The position numbers and the translations under genes are program-made. Positions 1-8,010 of a stretch of 16,672 nucleotides of DNA are shown here, one piece after another (the first letter of the stretch is position 1; each line of letters begins with the position of its first letter). This DNA is from Candidatus Gastranaerophilales bacterium. GTDB taxonomy: Bacteria; Cyanobacteriota; Vampirovibrionia; Gastranaerophilales; Gastranaerophilaceae. Under the pieces are notes generated by a model that was not told the DNA's origin, searched no databases, and saw only the letters and a list, made by a program, of their open reading frames with translations. Where the stretch lies: positions 1-16,672 of the forward strand of contig UNSK01000041.1 in NCBI GenBank assembly GCA_900552525.1, written 5' to 3'.

Positions 1-1
1 A

Positions 2-1645
2 GGAGATTCTGATAAAAGTGAAGCTAAAATTGATAAAGGTATGAGCAAGAAGGCTCTAGAAGAAAACCTTAACAATATTCCAAGTAAAAACTTTGATATC
101 AAGAAAATGCTTAAAAACGGGCTGATTGAAAAGGTTGCAGGAATAACCAAAGAAGATTTTAATAAACTTTCTGACAAAGAAAAAAATCTCATTATTTCTG
201 CTGTAAAATATTCTGTTGTAAAATTTGATGCCTTGAAAAGCCAGGGAAAAATTAATGCAAATGCCAGCGAAGAAGAGTTAATAACTGCATTTGCTAATGT
301 TTTATTTGAAGCACTGGAAAGCGGCGATTTTGAAAACTCTAAAGACTTTGAAAACGCTATAGGAGATATTGTAAAAGATTTAGGCGAGAATTTTGACAAA
401 CGGTCAAATAAAGAACAAAAAAGACTTTTAAAAGAACGCCGTTTAATTGCAGAACAAAATCTTAAGAGCGAACTTGAGGCAATAAAAGAGCTGCCGGAAG
501 AAGAAAGAGCTGTGGCAGAAAAACGTATTAGAAGACGTTATCGTCATATATTCCGCGGCCGTTTTTTAGATATTACAGCTCAAATGAATTCTGAATGCGG
601 CGTAAATGCTATAATTTTATTAGATTCTAAAGACATGGCTTTTGGAGCTAAAACAGTTTTGAGAACCAGATGTAATCAGGAAGAAAAGACCAGAACTGCT
701 GATTATGCAAATTATGAATTTACAAGAGGGTTAATTAAAGATTATAACGAAATTGGAAATCCTGTAGAAGCAGAAGTGCTTAAATGTTATACACAGACAT
801 TTATGGAACAAAAATCAGCAGATGCTGTTATTGAATACCAGCAAAATTACAAAGAAGACAGAAATAAATACGAAACAGCACTAAAAAAACAACGGAACGG
901 GCTGCCGTTAACTGATGAAGAAAAAGAGCTTTTAGCCGTAATGAAAAGCGAATACTACACAGCAACAGCTCAAGGTATCGGTCAGGGTGCTCTACATAAC
1001 GTTAATATGACATCCGGGCAAAAGGCCGAATTTCTTTCTAAATGGGAAGAAGATGCTAAACAATACAGTGACTATCATCAGGTTGTCCAGAATGTAAAAA
1101 AAGAAATCGACAAAAATCCGGAATATAAAGAGGTAAAAACAAAGCTTGCAGAAATTAAACAGGAAAAGAGTGCAATTATCCCGCACAAAGTAAAACATAT
1201 AGAAAAATCTAATCCTGAAGAAAAAGCAGCTGAACTGACAGTCGTAAAAACATATTCAGGGCAAAAAGCAAAAGCTGTCGTATCTAATCCCCAGATAAAG
1301 GTAAAAAATCGTTCAAACCCGGTTATAATTGCCAGAGATATTCAAGATTGCGGTATCCAGGAGGCTATAAAGACATACGGAAGTGATGCAATACAGGTAA
1401 TATTAGATAACTCAAGCTTTAAACACCTGCGTTCAAAACTTACCACTATAATAAGATCTTATGATTTAAAAAGTCTTATTGATATTACTACAAACTGTTC
1501 CGACAGTTCATTTATCTACATATGCAGTATCGTAAACAAAGATTTTATCCCTAAATTAAAAGAAAATAGGGTACACACAAAAGGTTTATGCTATGCTGCT
1601 GACAAGCAGGTAAAAAATATTGAAGGTGAATATGCAAATATTTAA
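2..1645 (+). CDS. Hypothetical charged helical protein, 5' end outside window
   Basis: The frame is open from base 2. The first ATG (base 41) has no well-spaced ribosome binding site, so the true start is probably upstream and the gene is partial. Counting that ATG as residue 1, residues 1-170 are rich in Lys and Glu and predicted helical. A basic stretch RIRRRYRH lies at 162-169, a mostly helical middle follows, and 365-425 is a Lys-rich linker. A more globular C-terminal block (about 428-510) contains EAIKTYGSDAIQVILD and four Cys in the last 100 residues. No signal peptide or membrane segment is visible. The stop overlaps the next gene by 14 bases, implying an operon and coupled translation. 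I do not recognise the family. Confidence 0.75.
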   Translation, partial: GDSDKSEAKIDKGMSKKALEENLNNIPSKNFDIKKMLKNGLIEKVAGITKEDFNKLSDKEKNLIISAVKYSVVKFDALKSQGKINANASEEELITAFANVLFEALESGDFENSKDFENAIGDIVKDLGENFDKRSNKEQKRLLKERRLIAEQNLKSELEAIKELPEEERAVAEKRIRRRYRHIFRGRFLDITAQMNSECGVNAIILLDSKDMAFGAKTVLRTRCNQEEKTRTADYANYEFTRGLIKDYNEIGNPVEAEVLKCYTQTFMEQKSADAVIEYQQNYKEDRNKYETALKKQRNGLPLTDEEKELLAVMKSEYYTATAQGIGQGALHNVNMTSGQKAEFLSKWEEDAKQYSDYHQVVQNVKKEIDKNPEYKEVKTKLAEIKQEKSAIIPHKVKHIEKSNPEEKAAELTVVKTYSGQKAKAVVSNPQIKVKNRSNPVIIARDIQDCGIQEAIKTYGSDAIQVILDNSSFKHLRSKLTTIIRSYDLKSLIDITTNCSDSSFIYICSIVNKDFIPKLKENRVHTKGLCYAADKQVKNIEGEYANI

Positions 1646-2327
1646 AAAACTGTTATACAATATACTGGCAATTCAGGAAAAATTACTCAGAGCTCAGCTT
1701 TCAAAAACAATTGGCGTAAAAAATAACTCAAAAAAGAAACGCCACTACTTTGGAGGGTGTACTATCGACTTAAGTACTCTTGCTGAAAATGAAAAACAAA
1801 AACTTGAAGAAGAGATGACCTTAATCTTGAAAAAATATAATTATGAGCCGTATGAAATATTAAAATACATTGAAAAACAGGGTACTAAAGTATTTTATCT
1901 TGATAATGCCTCAAAATTTCTCACCCCTTTAGGTGAAAATGAGGGATTTATCTACCCTGCAAAGGGAAGCAAAGCACTTTACCTATCACTTGCTATAAAT
2001 AAAAAGATTGCATTTAAAACAGATGAAATGTTTGTTTTATCAAAAGGTGCCATTAATAAATACTATTTCTTGTATCATTTTTATAACTGGTATGCTTTCA
2101 AAAATAATATAATGGGCTTAGATAGAGAAGCCCAGGAACTTCTTAATAAATACCTGTTTGAAACGACAGACACTAAAAATCTTCAGCTTGCAGATATCTA
2201 CAAACTCAAAGATGCTATACGTCAGGATAAAGCAGCCATAGAATTTGTTATAAAGCTATGCCGGAATTACGAAGGAACAAAACAGGCACTCAAAAAAATG
2301 CATGAAGCAGGAAGTGCCAGATTATAA
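1632..2327 (+). CDS. Hypothetical protein coupled to the preceding gene
   Basis: A 231-residue protein. The frame opens at a TTG (1620), but GAAGG at 1622-1626 sits five bases before ATG 1632, so that ATG is chosen. It lies inside the end of the upstream gene, a coupling arrangement. The N-terminal 35 residues are basic and helical (many Lys), then HYFGGCTIDLSTL, a helical Glu/Lys-rich stretch, and a hydrophobic aromatic segment (YYFLYHFYNWYAF). The C-terminus is helical and charged. No catalytic motif or export signal was recognised. It ends convergently with the hydrolase-like gene, the two stop regions overlapping by six bases. Function unknown; it probably acts with the upstream product. 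Confidence 0.75.
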   Translation: MQIFKKLLYNILAIQEKLLRAQLSKTIGVKNNSKKKRHYFGGCTIDLSTLAENEKQKLEEEMTLILKKYNYEPYEILKYIEKQGTKVFYLDNASKFLTPLGENEGFIYPAKGSKALYLSLAINKKIAFKTDEMFVLSKGAINKYYFLYHFYNWYAFKNNIMGLDREAQELLNKYLFETTDTKNLQLADIYKLKDAIRQDKAAIEFVIKLCRNYEGTKQALKKMHEAGSARL

Positions 2328-3074
2328 ATATTCCTTAATCCATGAAGTAATGATTTTAGCAAGGGAATTATCACTCTTAAGCATAAGCATACCTGTTGAA
2401 TTTGCTTCTGATGTATATGTTGCAAAAGTTGACTGAGCAAATTTCTTAAGATATTTTTCTGCCTCAGCACCTGAAACATCGTTTGTACCGGATATTGAAA
2501 AAATATCCATATTCAGATTGGCAAGCTTCACAGGAACATATAAACCTCTTGTTTTAACCACCGGAGAAAGCAGTACAATAGTTTTAGGCTTATTGGCAAT
2601 CTTATCTGCTGCCAGAATTGCAGTACTTGCACCAATATCAGCACCTACAATAGCCCAGTTATTAAAAAATGTTTTTTTGCTATTTTCAGCCTTTACAAAC
2701 TCTACAACCTTAATAACATCATCAGGATATTTTGCATAAGCTGAATTTGTCATACTTTTCCACGACGTTCTTACAAGTCTTGAGTTATAAACACTTTTTC
2801 CGTGCCCTCTTAAATCAATTTTTAATACTGCATATCCGCTGTTAGTTAATTCCTTAGGCAGAGTTTCCCACCACTGGGAAGAATATCCCAGTGAGTGTAA
2901 TAGAACCACTGTAGAATAATCCTTTTTACCCTTCACCTTCGGATACTCTAGAGTTGCTTTTATACCAAACCCGTCTACAGACTGCACTGAAATATCTTTT
3001 TTAACTGTTGAAGCAGAAAAAACCGGGTTTATTATTAGTAAAAACAATGTTAAAATAAGAATAATTCTTTTCAT
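2322..3074 (-). CDS. Exported alpha/beta-hydrolase-fold protein, probable pseudoenzyme
   Basis: 250 residues. Residues 1-20 form a signal peptide (MKR, hydrophobic core, NPVFSA), so it is predicted to be exported. The fold signature follows: VVLLHSLG (56-63, oxyanion-hole region), DLRGHGKS (87-94) and a nucleophile elbow at 144-148 reading G-A-D-I-G. The usual residue in this family is Ser (GxSxG); here it is Asp146. An acidic position is kept in GTND (Asp199), but where the catalytic His normally stands near the C-terminus (HGxxML in relatives, from memory) the sequence is STGML, with Ser226. Two of three triad positions thus look changed. Asp nucleophiles occur in epoxide hydrolases and haloalkane dehalogenases, but those also need His. 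A non-catalytic binding role is the simpler reading. Confidence 0.8.
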   Translation of the reverse strand: MKRIILILTLFLLIINPVFSASTVKKDISVQSVDGFGIKATLEYPKVKGKKDYSTVVLLHSLGYSSQWWETLPKELTNSGYAVLKIDLRGHGKSVYNSRLVRTSWKSMTNSAYAKYPDDVIKVVEFVKAENSKKTFFNNWAIVGADIGASTAILAADKIANKPKTIVLLSPVVKTRGLYVPVKLANLNMDIFSISGTNDVSGAEAEKYLKKFAQSTFATYTSEANSTGMLMLKSDNSLAKIITSWIKEYL

Positions 3075-3082
3075 ACATCCTC

Positions 3083-3111
3083 ATTATAACACATGAAATT
3101 CATTGTTACAA
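3083..3111 (-). promoter_or_regulatory. Candidate sigma-70-type promoter for the hydrolase-like gene
   Basis: On the minus strand TTGTAA (3111-3106), a 17-base spacer and a perfect TATAAT (3088-3083). Transcription would start around 3076, almost at the ATG (3074) and downstream of the GAGGA sequence. If used, it would give a leaderless mRNA; otherwise another promoter drives the gene. Confidence 0.4.
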
Positions 3112-3122
3112 ATTGTTACAAA
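3103..3122. repeat. Tandem direct repeat TTGTTACAAA x2, candidate operator
   Basis: Two perfect adjacent copies of a 10-base unit (3103-3112 and 3113-3122). Each holds TTGT-T-ACAA, itself a palindrome around a central T. The 10-base spacing puts both copies on the same DNA face. They overlap the -35 regions of both divergent promoters proposed here. Confidence 0.5.
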
Positions 3123-3144
3123 AAGGCAATTATTTAAATAGAAT
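3116..3144 (+). promoter_or_regulatory. Candidate promoter for the gene at 3185
   Basis: TTACAA (3116-3121), 17 bases, TAGAAT (3139-3144). The start would be near 3151, leaving a leader of about 34 bases that includes AAGGA (3174-3178) six bases before the ATG. The -35 match is weak; the region is AT-rich, so chance matches are likely. Confidence 0.4.
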
Positions 3145-3184
3145 ATACTTTATATATATAAGAGAGTAAAAATAAGGAAAGCTT

Positions 3185-4093
3185 ATGGCAATAGTATTAG
3201 ACACAAATATGAAATTATTTGCAGAGAGAATGAATATCACCTCTTCCAGAATGATTCAGGATTATGGTCTAAAAACTGTTGACGAAATCATAGAAGCTGA
3301 GGCAGCACAGGGGAACACTCAGGCTATTAATTATGCCAGAGAAATGTACAATTCTCCAGCCAAATTAATAAAAATATTCAAACTCACTGATATAGAAAAC
3401 AAGTTTGTAATCCTTCATAATATGGACGACAGAACAAGACAAATGGTTCTTCCTATGCTTGAAAAAGAAGATCTGGTAATGGGTCTGTACTTCTTTACGC
3501 AGGAAAAACTGCTTTCTATGCTTATGGAAGTTGATATTGAAGAGCTTGTTAATGTTATTATGGGAGCATTTCCGCTTCAAGAAGTAGTTATGATGTTTAC
3601 CGAAGATGACCTTGCCGAGTTCTTCCAGAACGAAAAGCTTGAAAAATATGATGTTATAAATCAGTTAAAGTGTATGCCTCCGGAAGTTATGCAGAAATTT
3701 GTTGAAGGCGTTACAGGCAGACCATCAGAAGAAACAAATCCTCTTGATTTAATCAAAAGCATAGAAGAACTTCCAATTGATCAATACAGAGATTTTATGT
3801 CAGCCATTGATCCGGACGTACAAAGACAGCTGACATTCCAGCTTACCAAACAGAAACCTGAATACTTACAGCTGTTCAGCAATGAAACTTACGTAAATAT
3901 GTTATCAACAATGATGAAAACAGAAATGGTAAAACCTATGGTATTTCTTGAAAAAGACACACTTGTTGATATGATTTCAATCCTTCCGGAAGATTTAATG
4001 TCAATTGTCGCAGCTCAGGTTGATACTAAACAATTCGCAGAATTTTTGCTTGAAGACCATCTTGACCTTCTTGAAGGCGCATTAATGATTTAG
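3185..4093 (+). CDS. Helical-repeat protein with MgtE-N/FliG-like character
   Basis: 302 residues, start supported by AAGGA six bases upstream. It is almost entirely short amphipathic helices with recurring patterns such as LPMLEKEDLVMGLYFF (89-104), FPLQEVVMMFTEDDLAEFF (129-147), LPIDQYRDFMSAIDP (196-210) and LPEDLMSIVAAQVD (267-280). That leucine/methionine-rich 'LP-x-E' layout resembles the MgtE N-terminal and FliG superhelical repeats, but no diagnostic motif of either was found. No signal peptide or transmembrane helix, so probably cytoplasmic. The 3' end overlaps the convergent gene by four bases. Flagellin genes nearby make a motility-associated scaffold possible, but that is inference only. 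Confidence 0.75.
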   Translation: MAIVLDTNMKLFAERMNITSSRMIQDYGLKTVDEIIEAEAAQGNTQAINYAREMYNSPAKLIKIFKLTDIENKFVILHNMDDRTRQMVLPMLEKEDLVMGLYFFTQEKLLSMLMEVDIEELVNVIMGAFPLQEVVMMFTEDDLAEFFQNEKLEKYDVINQLKCMPPEVMQKFVEGVTGRPSEETNPLDLIKSIEELPIDQYRDFMSAIDPDVQRQLTFQLTKQKPEYLQLFSNETYVNMLSTMMKTEMVKPMVFLEKDTLVDMISILPEDLMSIVAAQVDTKQFAEFLLEDHLDLLEGALMI

Positions 4094-5493
4094 AACTCTT
4101 TTTTATAAATTTGGTATAACTGTTCCGTTTTTAAATCTGGTGAATTTTTAATAGCATTTGCTATATTTGCAAGTGAAACAGTTTTTATTCCGGATGCATT
4201 ACTTTCATTGTCATTATAAATAAGCGCCAACACTTCAAAAGCTTTTTTTAACAATGCGGTTTTATTATCCAGTTTTGCATTATAAGTATTTTGGATAAAC
4301 GCAGGAGCATAATATAAAAGAGTTCCGCCGTTTTTTATTCCGTCTTTTGAGAGCCCTTCAATTAAATTATTTTTTGTATCCGTATCCAATTCATCAAAAG
4401 CTTTCTTTACGTTAATCAGATCTTCCTGCTTTGTTAATCTTGACATCAGAATTAACTTTACAATTGCACGCTCTTTTGGGGTTCTCATTGGTAATCCGAA
4501 ATCATTTGCTTTTTTCATCAAAAACGAATCGTATACTTCATTTTCACTTTTTGAGTTTTGTTCATTTATAGACTCAATCCCCTGCATATAACTGTTATAC
4601 ACCGGATTTGTCATTACAAGTGAACCTTTTGGATTAATATGGCCGGCCACGCCCGCAACATCATATAAAAGATGTACAATATAAAGCTGTTTTGACTCCG
4701 GTGTTACATTCTTGAATTTTGTTAAATTACCTTCCAAACATTCAGCAAAAACGAACTGCCCAAGATTAAAATCAGCCTCTAATGCATTAAGAATTTCTTT
4801 CTGATATTTTTGTGAGAGTCTGTTAAATGAAGGAATCTTTTTCGGCATGTATTTTAGCCCGATTAAAAGAGCTTCATCATGATCTTTTGCTTTAATTCCA
4901 GCTTGTCCTTCCACATCCGATACAAAGTTTTTGATTTTACCCAGGTCATTTATAACGGTATACGCAAGCATTGCATCCACATCTTCCGGTGTTTTTAAAA
5001 CACTTAAAGTATAATTTCTGAGTTCTTCGAAGTTATCGGGTGTTAATTTTATCTCATCATTCTGGCATTGCGTAAAGCTTTCATAATCATTGTTTAGAAC
5101 ATATTTAAGACATTGTATACCCGCCATTGTTCTGTCAAATTCAATATGCTTCTTCCCGAATAAAAATTTTGAGATTGAATCCGTATTATTACTGCTTTTC
5201 CCTTCCGGTGTTGCATTCACGTCATTTGTAAGCCAATATAGTTCAGGATATTTTTTCAGAAGCATTTCTGCAGACTTAACATCATCTCTTTCGTTTAAAA
5301 ATTTATTTATAAAAGCATTCTCTTTTTTGTTTGTTTGATTAACTCCTAAATAAGCCAGTGCAGTTGTTGTTCCTAGAGCAACAGTTTTTACAGCCGGTTT
5401 AATATTTTTTCCTGTAAAAGCAGGGCAAGAATCTTGATTGTACGCTTTTATATTATTTTGATTAAATTTTACAGAAAAAATATTTAGCTCCAT
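4090..5493 (-). CDS. Hypothetical protein with N-terminal FTGK/IKPA tag
   Basis: The open frame extends to a TTG at 5535, but ATG 5493 has AAAGGGA seven bases upstream and is the better start (467 residues). Residues 24-34 read PAFTGKNIKPA and are followed by a short hydrophobic Ala/Thr segment (36-50); the neighbour at 5637 carries a related tag. The body is mainly helical. INDLGKI (181-187), DHDEAL (204-209) and LLYDVAGVAGH (275-285) loosely recall the metal ligands of HD-domain proteins, with Asn where the first His of HDxGK would be; this is a weak resemblance. The hydrophobic segment could be a membrane or sorting element. Function unknown. Confidence 0.75.
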   Translation of the reverse strand: MELNIFSVKFNQNNIKAYNQDSCPAFTGKNIKPAVKTVALGTTTALAYLGVNQTNKKENAFINKFLNERDDVKSAEMLLKKYPELYWLTNDVNATPEGKSSNNTDSISKFLFGKKHIEFDRTMAGIQCLKYVLNNDYESFTQCQNDEIKLTPDNFEELRNYTLSVLKTPEDVDAMLAYTVINDLGKIKNFVSDVEGQAGIKAKDHDEALLIGLKYMPKKIPSFNRLSQKYQKEILNALEADFNLGQFVFAECLEGNLTKFKNVTPESKQLYIVHLLYDVAGVAGHINPKGSLVMTNPVYNSYMQGIESINEQNSKSENEVYDSFLMKKANDFGLPMRTPKERAIVKLILMSRLTKQEDLINVKKAFDELDTDTKNNLIEGLSKDGIKNGGTLLYYAPAFIQNTYNAKLDNKTALLKKAFEVLALIYNDNESNASGIKTVSLANIANAIKNSPDLKTEQLYQIYKKEF

Positions 5494-5636
5494 CTGATTT
5501 TCCCTTTCAACTTCCACAAAAACATAAAAACGCAAGCCCGGTAAAATTTGCTATAATATTTACAAATCTTTGCATAAAAAGCAATTTCTATTAATTTGCT
5601 GTTTTTATATATTAGTGTATCAAATAAGGAGTTAGT

Positions 5637-6884
5637 ATGAATAATATTTGTGTTTCCGGAGCCAACGTAAATTTTAAAGCAAAACCTATAAAACCTGCAA
5701 ATATTAAACCATCATTCGTTAATACAAGTAATGATTTTATGGAGTTAAGTACAACAAAAAACAAAAGTTTTTTGTACAAACTTACGAAAATTTTTAAAAC
5801 ACCAAGCGGAGCTGCTGCCGGAACTGCAGCAGCGGGAGGAATCGCAGTTCTTGCTGGCTCACAGGACTATACAAATCCGTACGAATTGAGTTTTCCTGAA
5901 GATGATAAGATAACATTTCCGAATGGAGAAGTGAAAAATTTGACAGATTTTGTTAATAACAACAGCATTGAATATACAAGGATAGAACGAAAGCCGCAAA
6001 AGATTGTAGTTCTTGAAGGTGGAGATAAAAAGTCTGAAATATATCTTGAAAAATATAACAAGACTCTTAACAAAGGTCGGTTTGGAACGAAACTTTCCAA
6101 TGGACAAAGAGCTGTATTAGAATTCAATGAAGACGGAGAGATGAGTCTTAACACCGGGCGCTTATATCCAGCAATAGCTAGTGAAAGCTTAAACAGCGGA
6201 AAGAGCAGAATAATTGATTGGGAAAAAGCTCCGGCAGGCGAAAGTATTTCAGTAATTTATAATATTCCTTATAAGGCGACTTTTATTCCAAAAGGGACTT
6301 CTATAAATACTAAAACAGATTACAGAAGAGAAATTGATACAAAAGAAGATTCCATTTTAGTTGCAAATAGAACTTTCAGCGGAGAACCCCAAATAGATAT
6401 AATATCCGTCAAAAATTTTGTCGAATATTATACTCCAACTCCTTATGAAGGTTCTAAACGAATGTTTGATAAATTAAAAGGGATGGTTAAGTACCCTGAA
6501 ATTACAACACCCGCAGGAAATAAATATGAAGTTCACGGAAAATCATACCGTTCCGGCAATGTTGTATTAACTAAAAAAAGAACTACCGATAACTTGAGAA
6601 ATGAATATTATTATGAGTATATGGATTTGTCAGTAGAAGAGTTGGATACATTAAATAAAATTTATAAAGATTTTATTGTTTCCCACCCTGATCACAAAGA
6701 TAAAAAAGCGCATATGACTTTACTTATAAAGGACGGCGTATTTAATAAAAATCAAACTTTCGATGTTTATTCTTTATACTTTGATAACGTTGAACCGGCT
6801 TATATGGGTGTATATAGTGGAAATTCAATCATATGGGAACAAACAGAAAGTCAGCTGGAGTTTATAAAAAAATTCATGATTTAA
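5637..6884 (+). CDS. Hypothetical protein with N-terminal FKAK/IKPA tag and Ala/Gly-rich segment
   Basis: 415 residues; AAGGAG (5626-5631) five bases before ATG fixes the start. Residues 12-21 read NFKAKPIKPA, similar to the tag of the divergent neighbour at 4090-5493. Residues 57-75 are a small-residue hydrophobic stretch (SGAAAGTAAAGGIAVLAGS), a possible membrane segment or flexible hinge. The rest is Lys/Glu/Tyr-rich and looks beta-rich, with no catalytic motif recognised. The paired divergent arrangement and shared tag suggest co-localised products. The gene ends 12 bases short of the next, convergent gene, and no terminator is seen in that gap. Confidence 0.75.
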   Translation: MNNICVSGANVNFKAKPIKPANIKPSFVNTSNDFMELSTTKNKSFLYKLTKIFKTPSGAAAGTAAAGGIAVLAGSQDYTNPYELSFPEDDKITFPNGEVKNLTDFVNNNSIEYTRIERKPQKIVVLEGGDKKSEIYLEKYNKTLNKGRFGTKLSNGQRAVLEFNEDGEMSLNTGRLYPAIASESLNSGKSRIIDWEKAPAGESISVIYNIPYKATFIPKGTSINTKTDYRREIDTKEDSILVANRTFSGEPQIDIISVKNFVEYYTPTPYEGSKRMFDKLKGMVKYPEITTPAGNKYEVHGKSYRSGNVVLTKKRTTDNLRNEYYYEYMDLSVEELDTLNKIYKDFIVSHPDHKDKKAHMTLLIKDGVFNKNQTFDVYSLYFDNVEPAYMGVYSGNSIIWEQTESQLEFIKKFMI

Positions 6885-6896
6885 AATAACGTAATA

Positions 6897-7604
6897 CTAG
6901 CAAAATACTGCTCTCACATAGTAATTATCGTCTTCTCTCAGCATGGTCTGAATTGAATTAAAGTTTTCTGACAAAATTGAAATCTGAGCAGCTTTTTCTC
7001 TGACAGTGTATTCAGACTGAGAAGCGGAACGTTTGAGAATGCTGAGCATTGTTTGAGTATCAACCATTTCATAGAAAAATCTTAAAGCCTCAAGACACCA
7101 GTATAATTTAAACAATTGTTTGTTTATCACATACTTTTTGTCACGGAATATGAATTTATCCAGCTCATCCAGAGCTTGAACAGTAAATGTAAGGATAAAA
7201 TTAACATATTCACTTACAAATTCATCAAACGGCTTAAGCAATTTGACACTGTCAACAACCAGCCTGCAAATATTTGCATTAATATCAATTGTCGCATCTG
7301 CAAATATTTTAGGAGGCATCTTACAAAATAATTTTCTGGACTCTAAATCAGAAGATATTATCTGGAAAATTTTTAGAGCTGCAGCTTCTCGAATTTTTCC
7401 GTCACATCCTGTTAAGACAGACACAAGCGCTCTGGCATCATTTTCAGAGTTAACATAATCAAATTTCAAAGCTGCAATTTGTTTTTGTGGTATATTTCCA
7501 TTTTTAAGCAGCTCAAGCAGCTCTTCATGAGAGAACTCGTTCTCACACAGATAACAAGCCTGTTCAAAATTTGTATCTAAATCTTTATAAAAACCCGTGT
7601 TCAA
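6897..7604 (-). CDS. HEAT-like helical-repeat protein
   Basis: 235 residues. The start is a TTG with AGGA about seven bases upstream; an in-frame stop lies just before it and the next Met is residue 96, so TTG is the only sensible start. The helix-pair pattern ARALVSVLTGCDGKIREAAALKIF (58-80) and SEYTVREKAAQISIL (197-211) is typical of HEAT/armadillo-type units, here with five Cys. No signal peptide, so probably a cytoplasmic protein-protein interaction module. Partners cannot be read from the sequence. Assignment to a specific family is not possible. Confidence 0.7.
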   Translation of the reverse strand: MNTGFYKDLDTNFEQACYLCENEFSHEELLELLKNGNIPQKQIAALKFDYVNSENDARALVSVLTGCDGKIREAAALKIFQIISSDLESRKLFCKMPPKIFADATIDINANICRLVVDSVKLLKPFDEFVSEYVNFILTFTVQALDELDKFIFRDKKYVINKQLFKLYWCLEALRFFYEMVDTQTMLSILKRSASQSEYTVREKAAQISILSENFNSIQTMLREDDNYYVRAVFC

Positions 7605-7731
7605 ATTTTTATCCTATTTATTGTATAATAACATTTTAGCATAATGTATAATGAATTCGGCATAAAAAATAGTTTTAATGTATGATAAGGAAAATCAAGA
7701 ACCTTGTATAATATTCCTTAAGGAGACTATC

Positions 7732-7896
7732 ATGAATATATTTGAAACAATACTGAGTAAAATATTAATATTTGAAAAAGAGCCCCAAAAAATAGGATTA
7801 TCACAGCTTAAGGCTCAGCCGGTAATTAGAAAGGCCGAACCTTCAATAAAGAATAAAGATGTAAAATTATCTGACCTTATGCGCAGAGCTGGTTAA
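7732..7896 (+). CDS. Small hypothetical protein (54 residues)
   Basis: AAGGAG (7720-7725) six bases before ATG 7732 is a strong ribosome binding site. The frame could open at ATG 7678, but no comparable site precedes that. The N-terminus is amphipathic (MNIFETILSKILIFEKE) and the C-terminus basic (KLSDLMRRAG). A TATAAT at 7707 is too close to the ribosome binding site to be its promoter. Not recognised; a regulatory or membrane-associated peptide is possible. Confidence 0.55.
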   Translation: MNIFETILSKILIFEKEPQKIGLSQLKAQPVIRKAEPSIKNKDVKLSDLMRRAG

Positions 7897-8010
7897 AACT
7901 ACTAAATTACAGCAGCTGCAACGCAAGTGCTACACACGTAGAGAACTGAAACGCTGCTTTGCTGGACTACAAGTCGGACTTGCAACTCCAAGACAGCTCT
8001 TTTATTTACC
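7897..8010. other. Intergenic segment with inverted repeats, 3' of flagellin
   Basis: GC-richer than its surroundings. AGCAGC (7911-7916) can pair with GCTGCT (7953-7958) around an inner CTAC/GTAG hairpin (7930-7941), and CAAGTC-G-GACTTG (7970-7982) is a near-perfect palindrome. No T-run follows on either strand, so it is not a standard terminator. It may be the structured 3' untranslated region of the flagellin mRNA. Confidence 0.35.

Noticed and set aside
41..43. ATG 41 as the true start of the first gene
   Set aside because: The frame is open upstream to base 2 and no properly spaced ribosome binding site precedes this ATG.
7707..7712. Perfect TATAAT before the 54-residue ORF
   Set aside because: Its start point would fall at or inside the ribosome binding site and no -35 box is at 16-18 bases.
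7970..7982. CAAGTC-G-GACTTG as a flagellin terminator
   Set aside because: A one-base centre cannot form a tight loop and no T-run follows.
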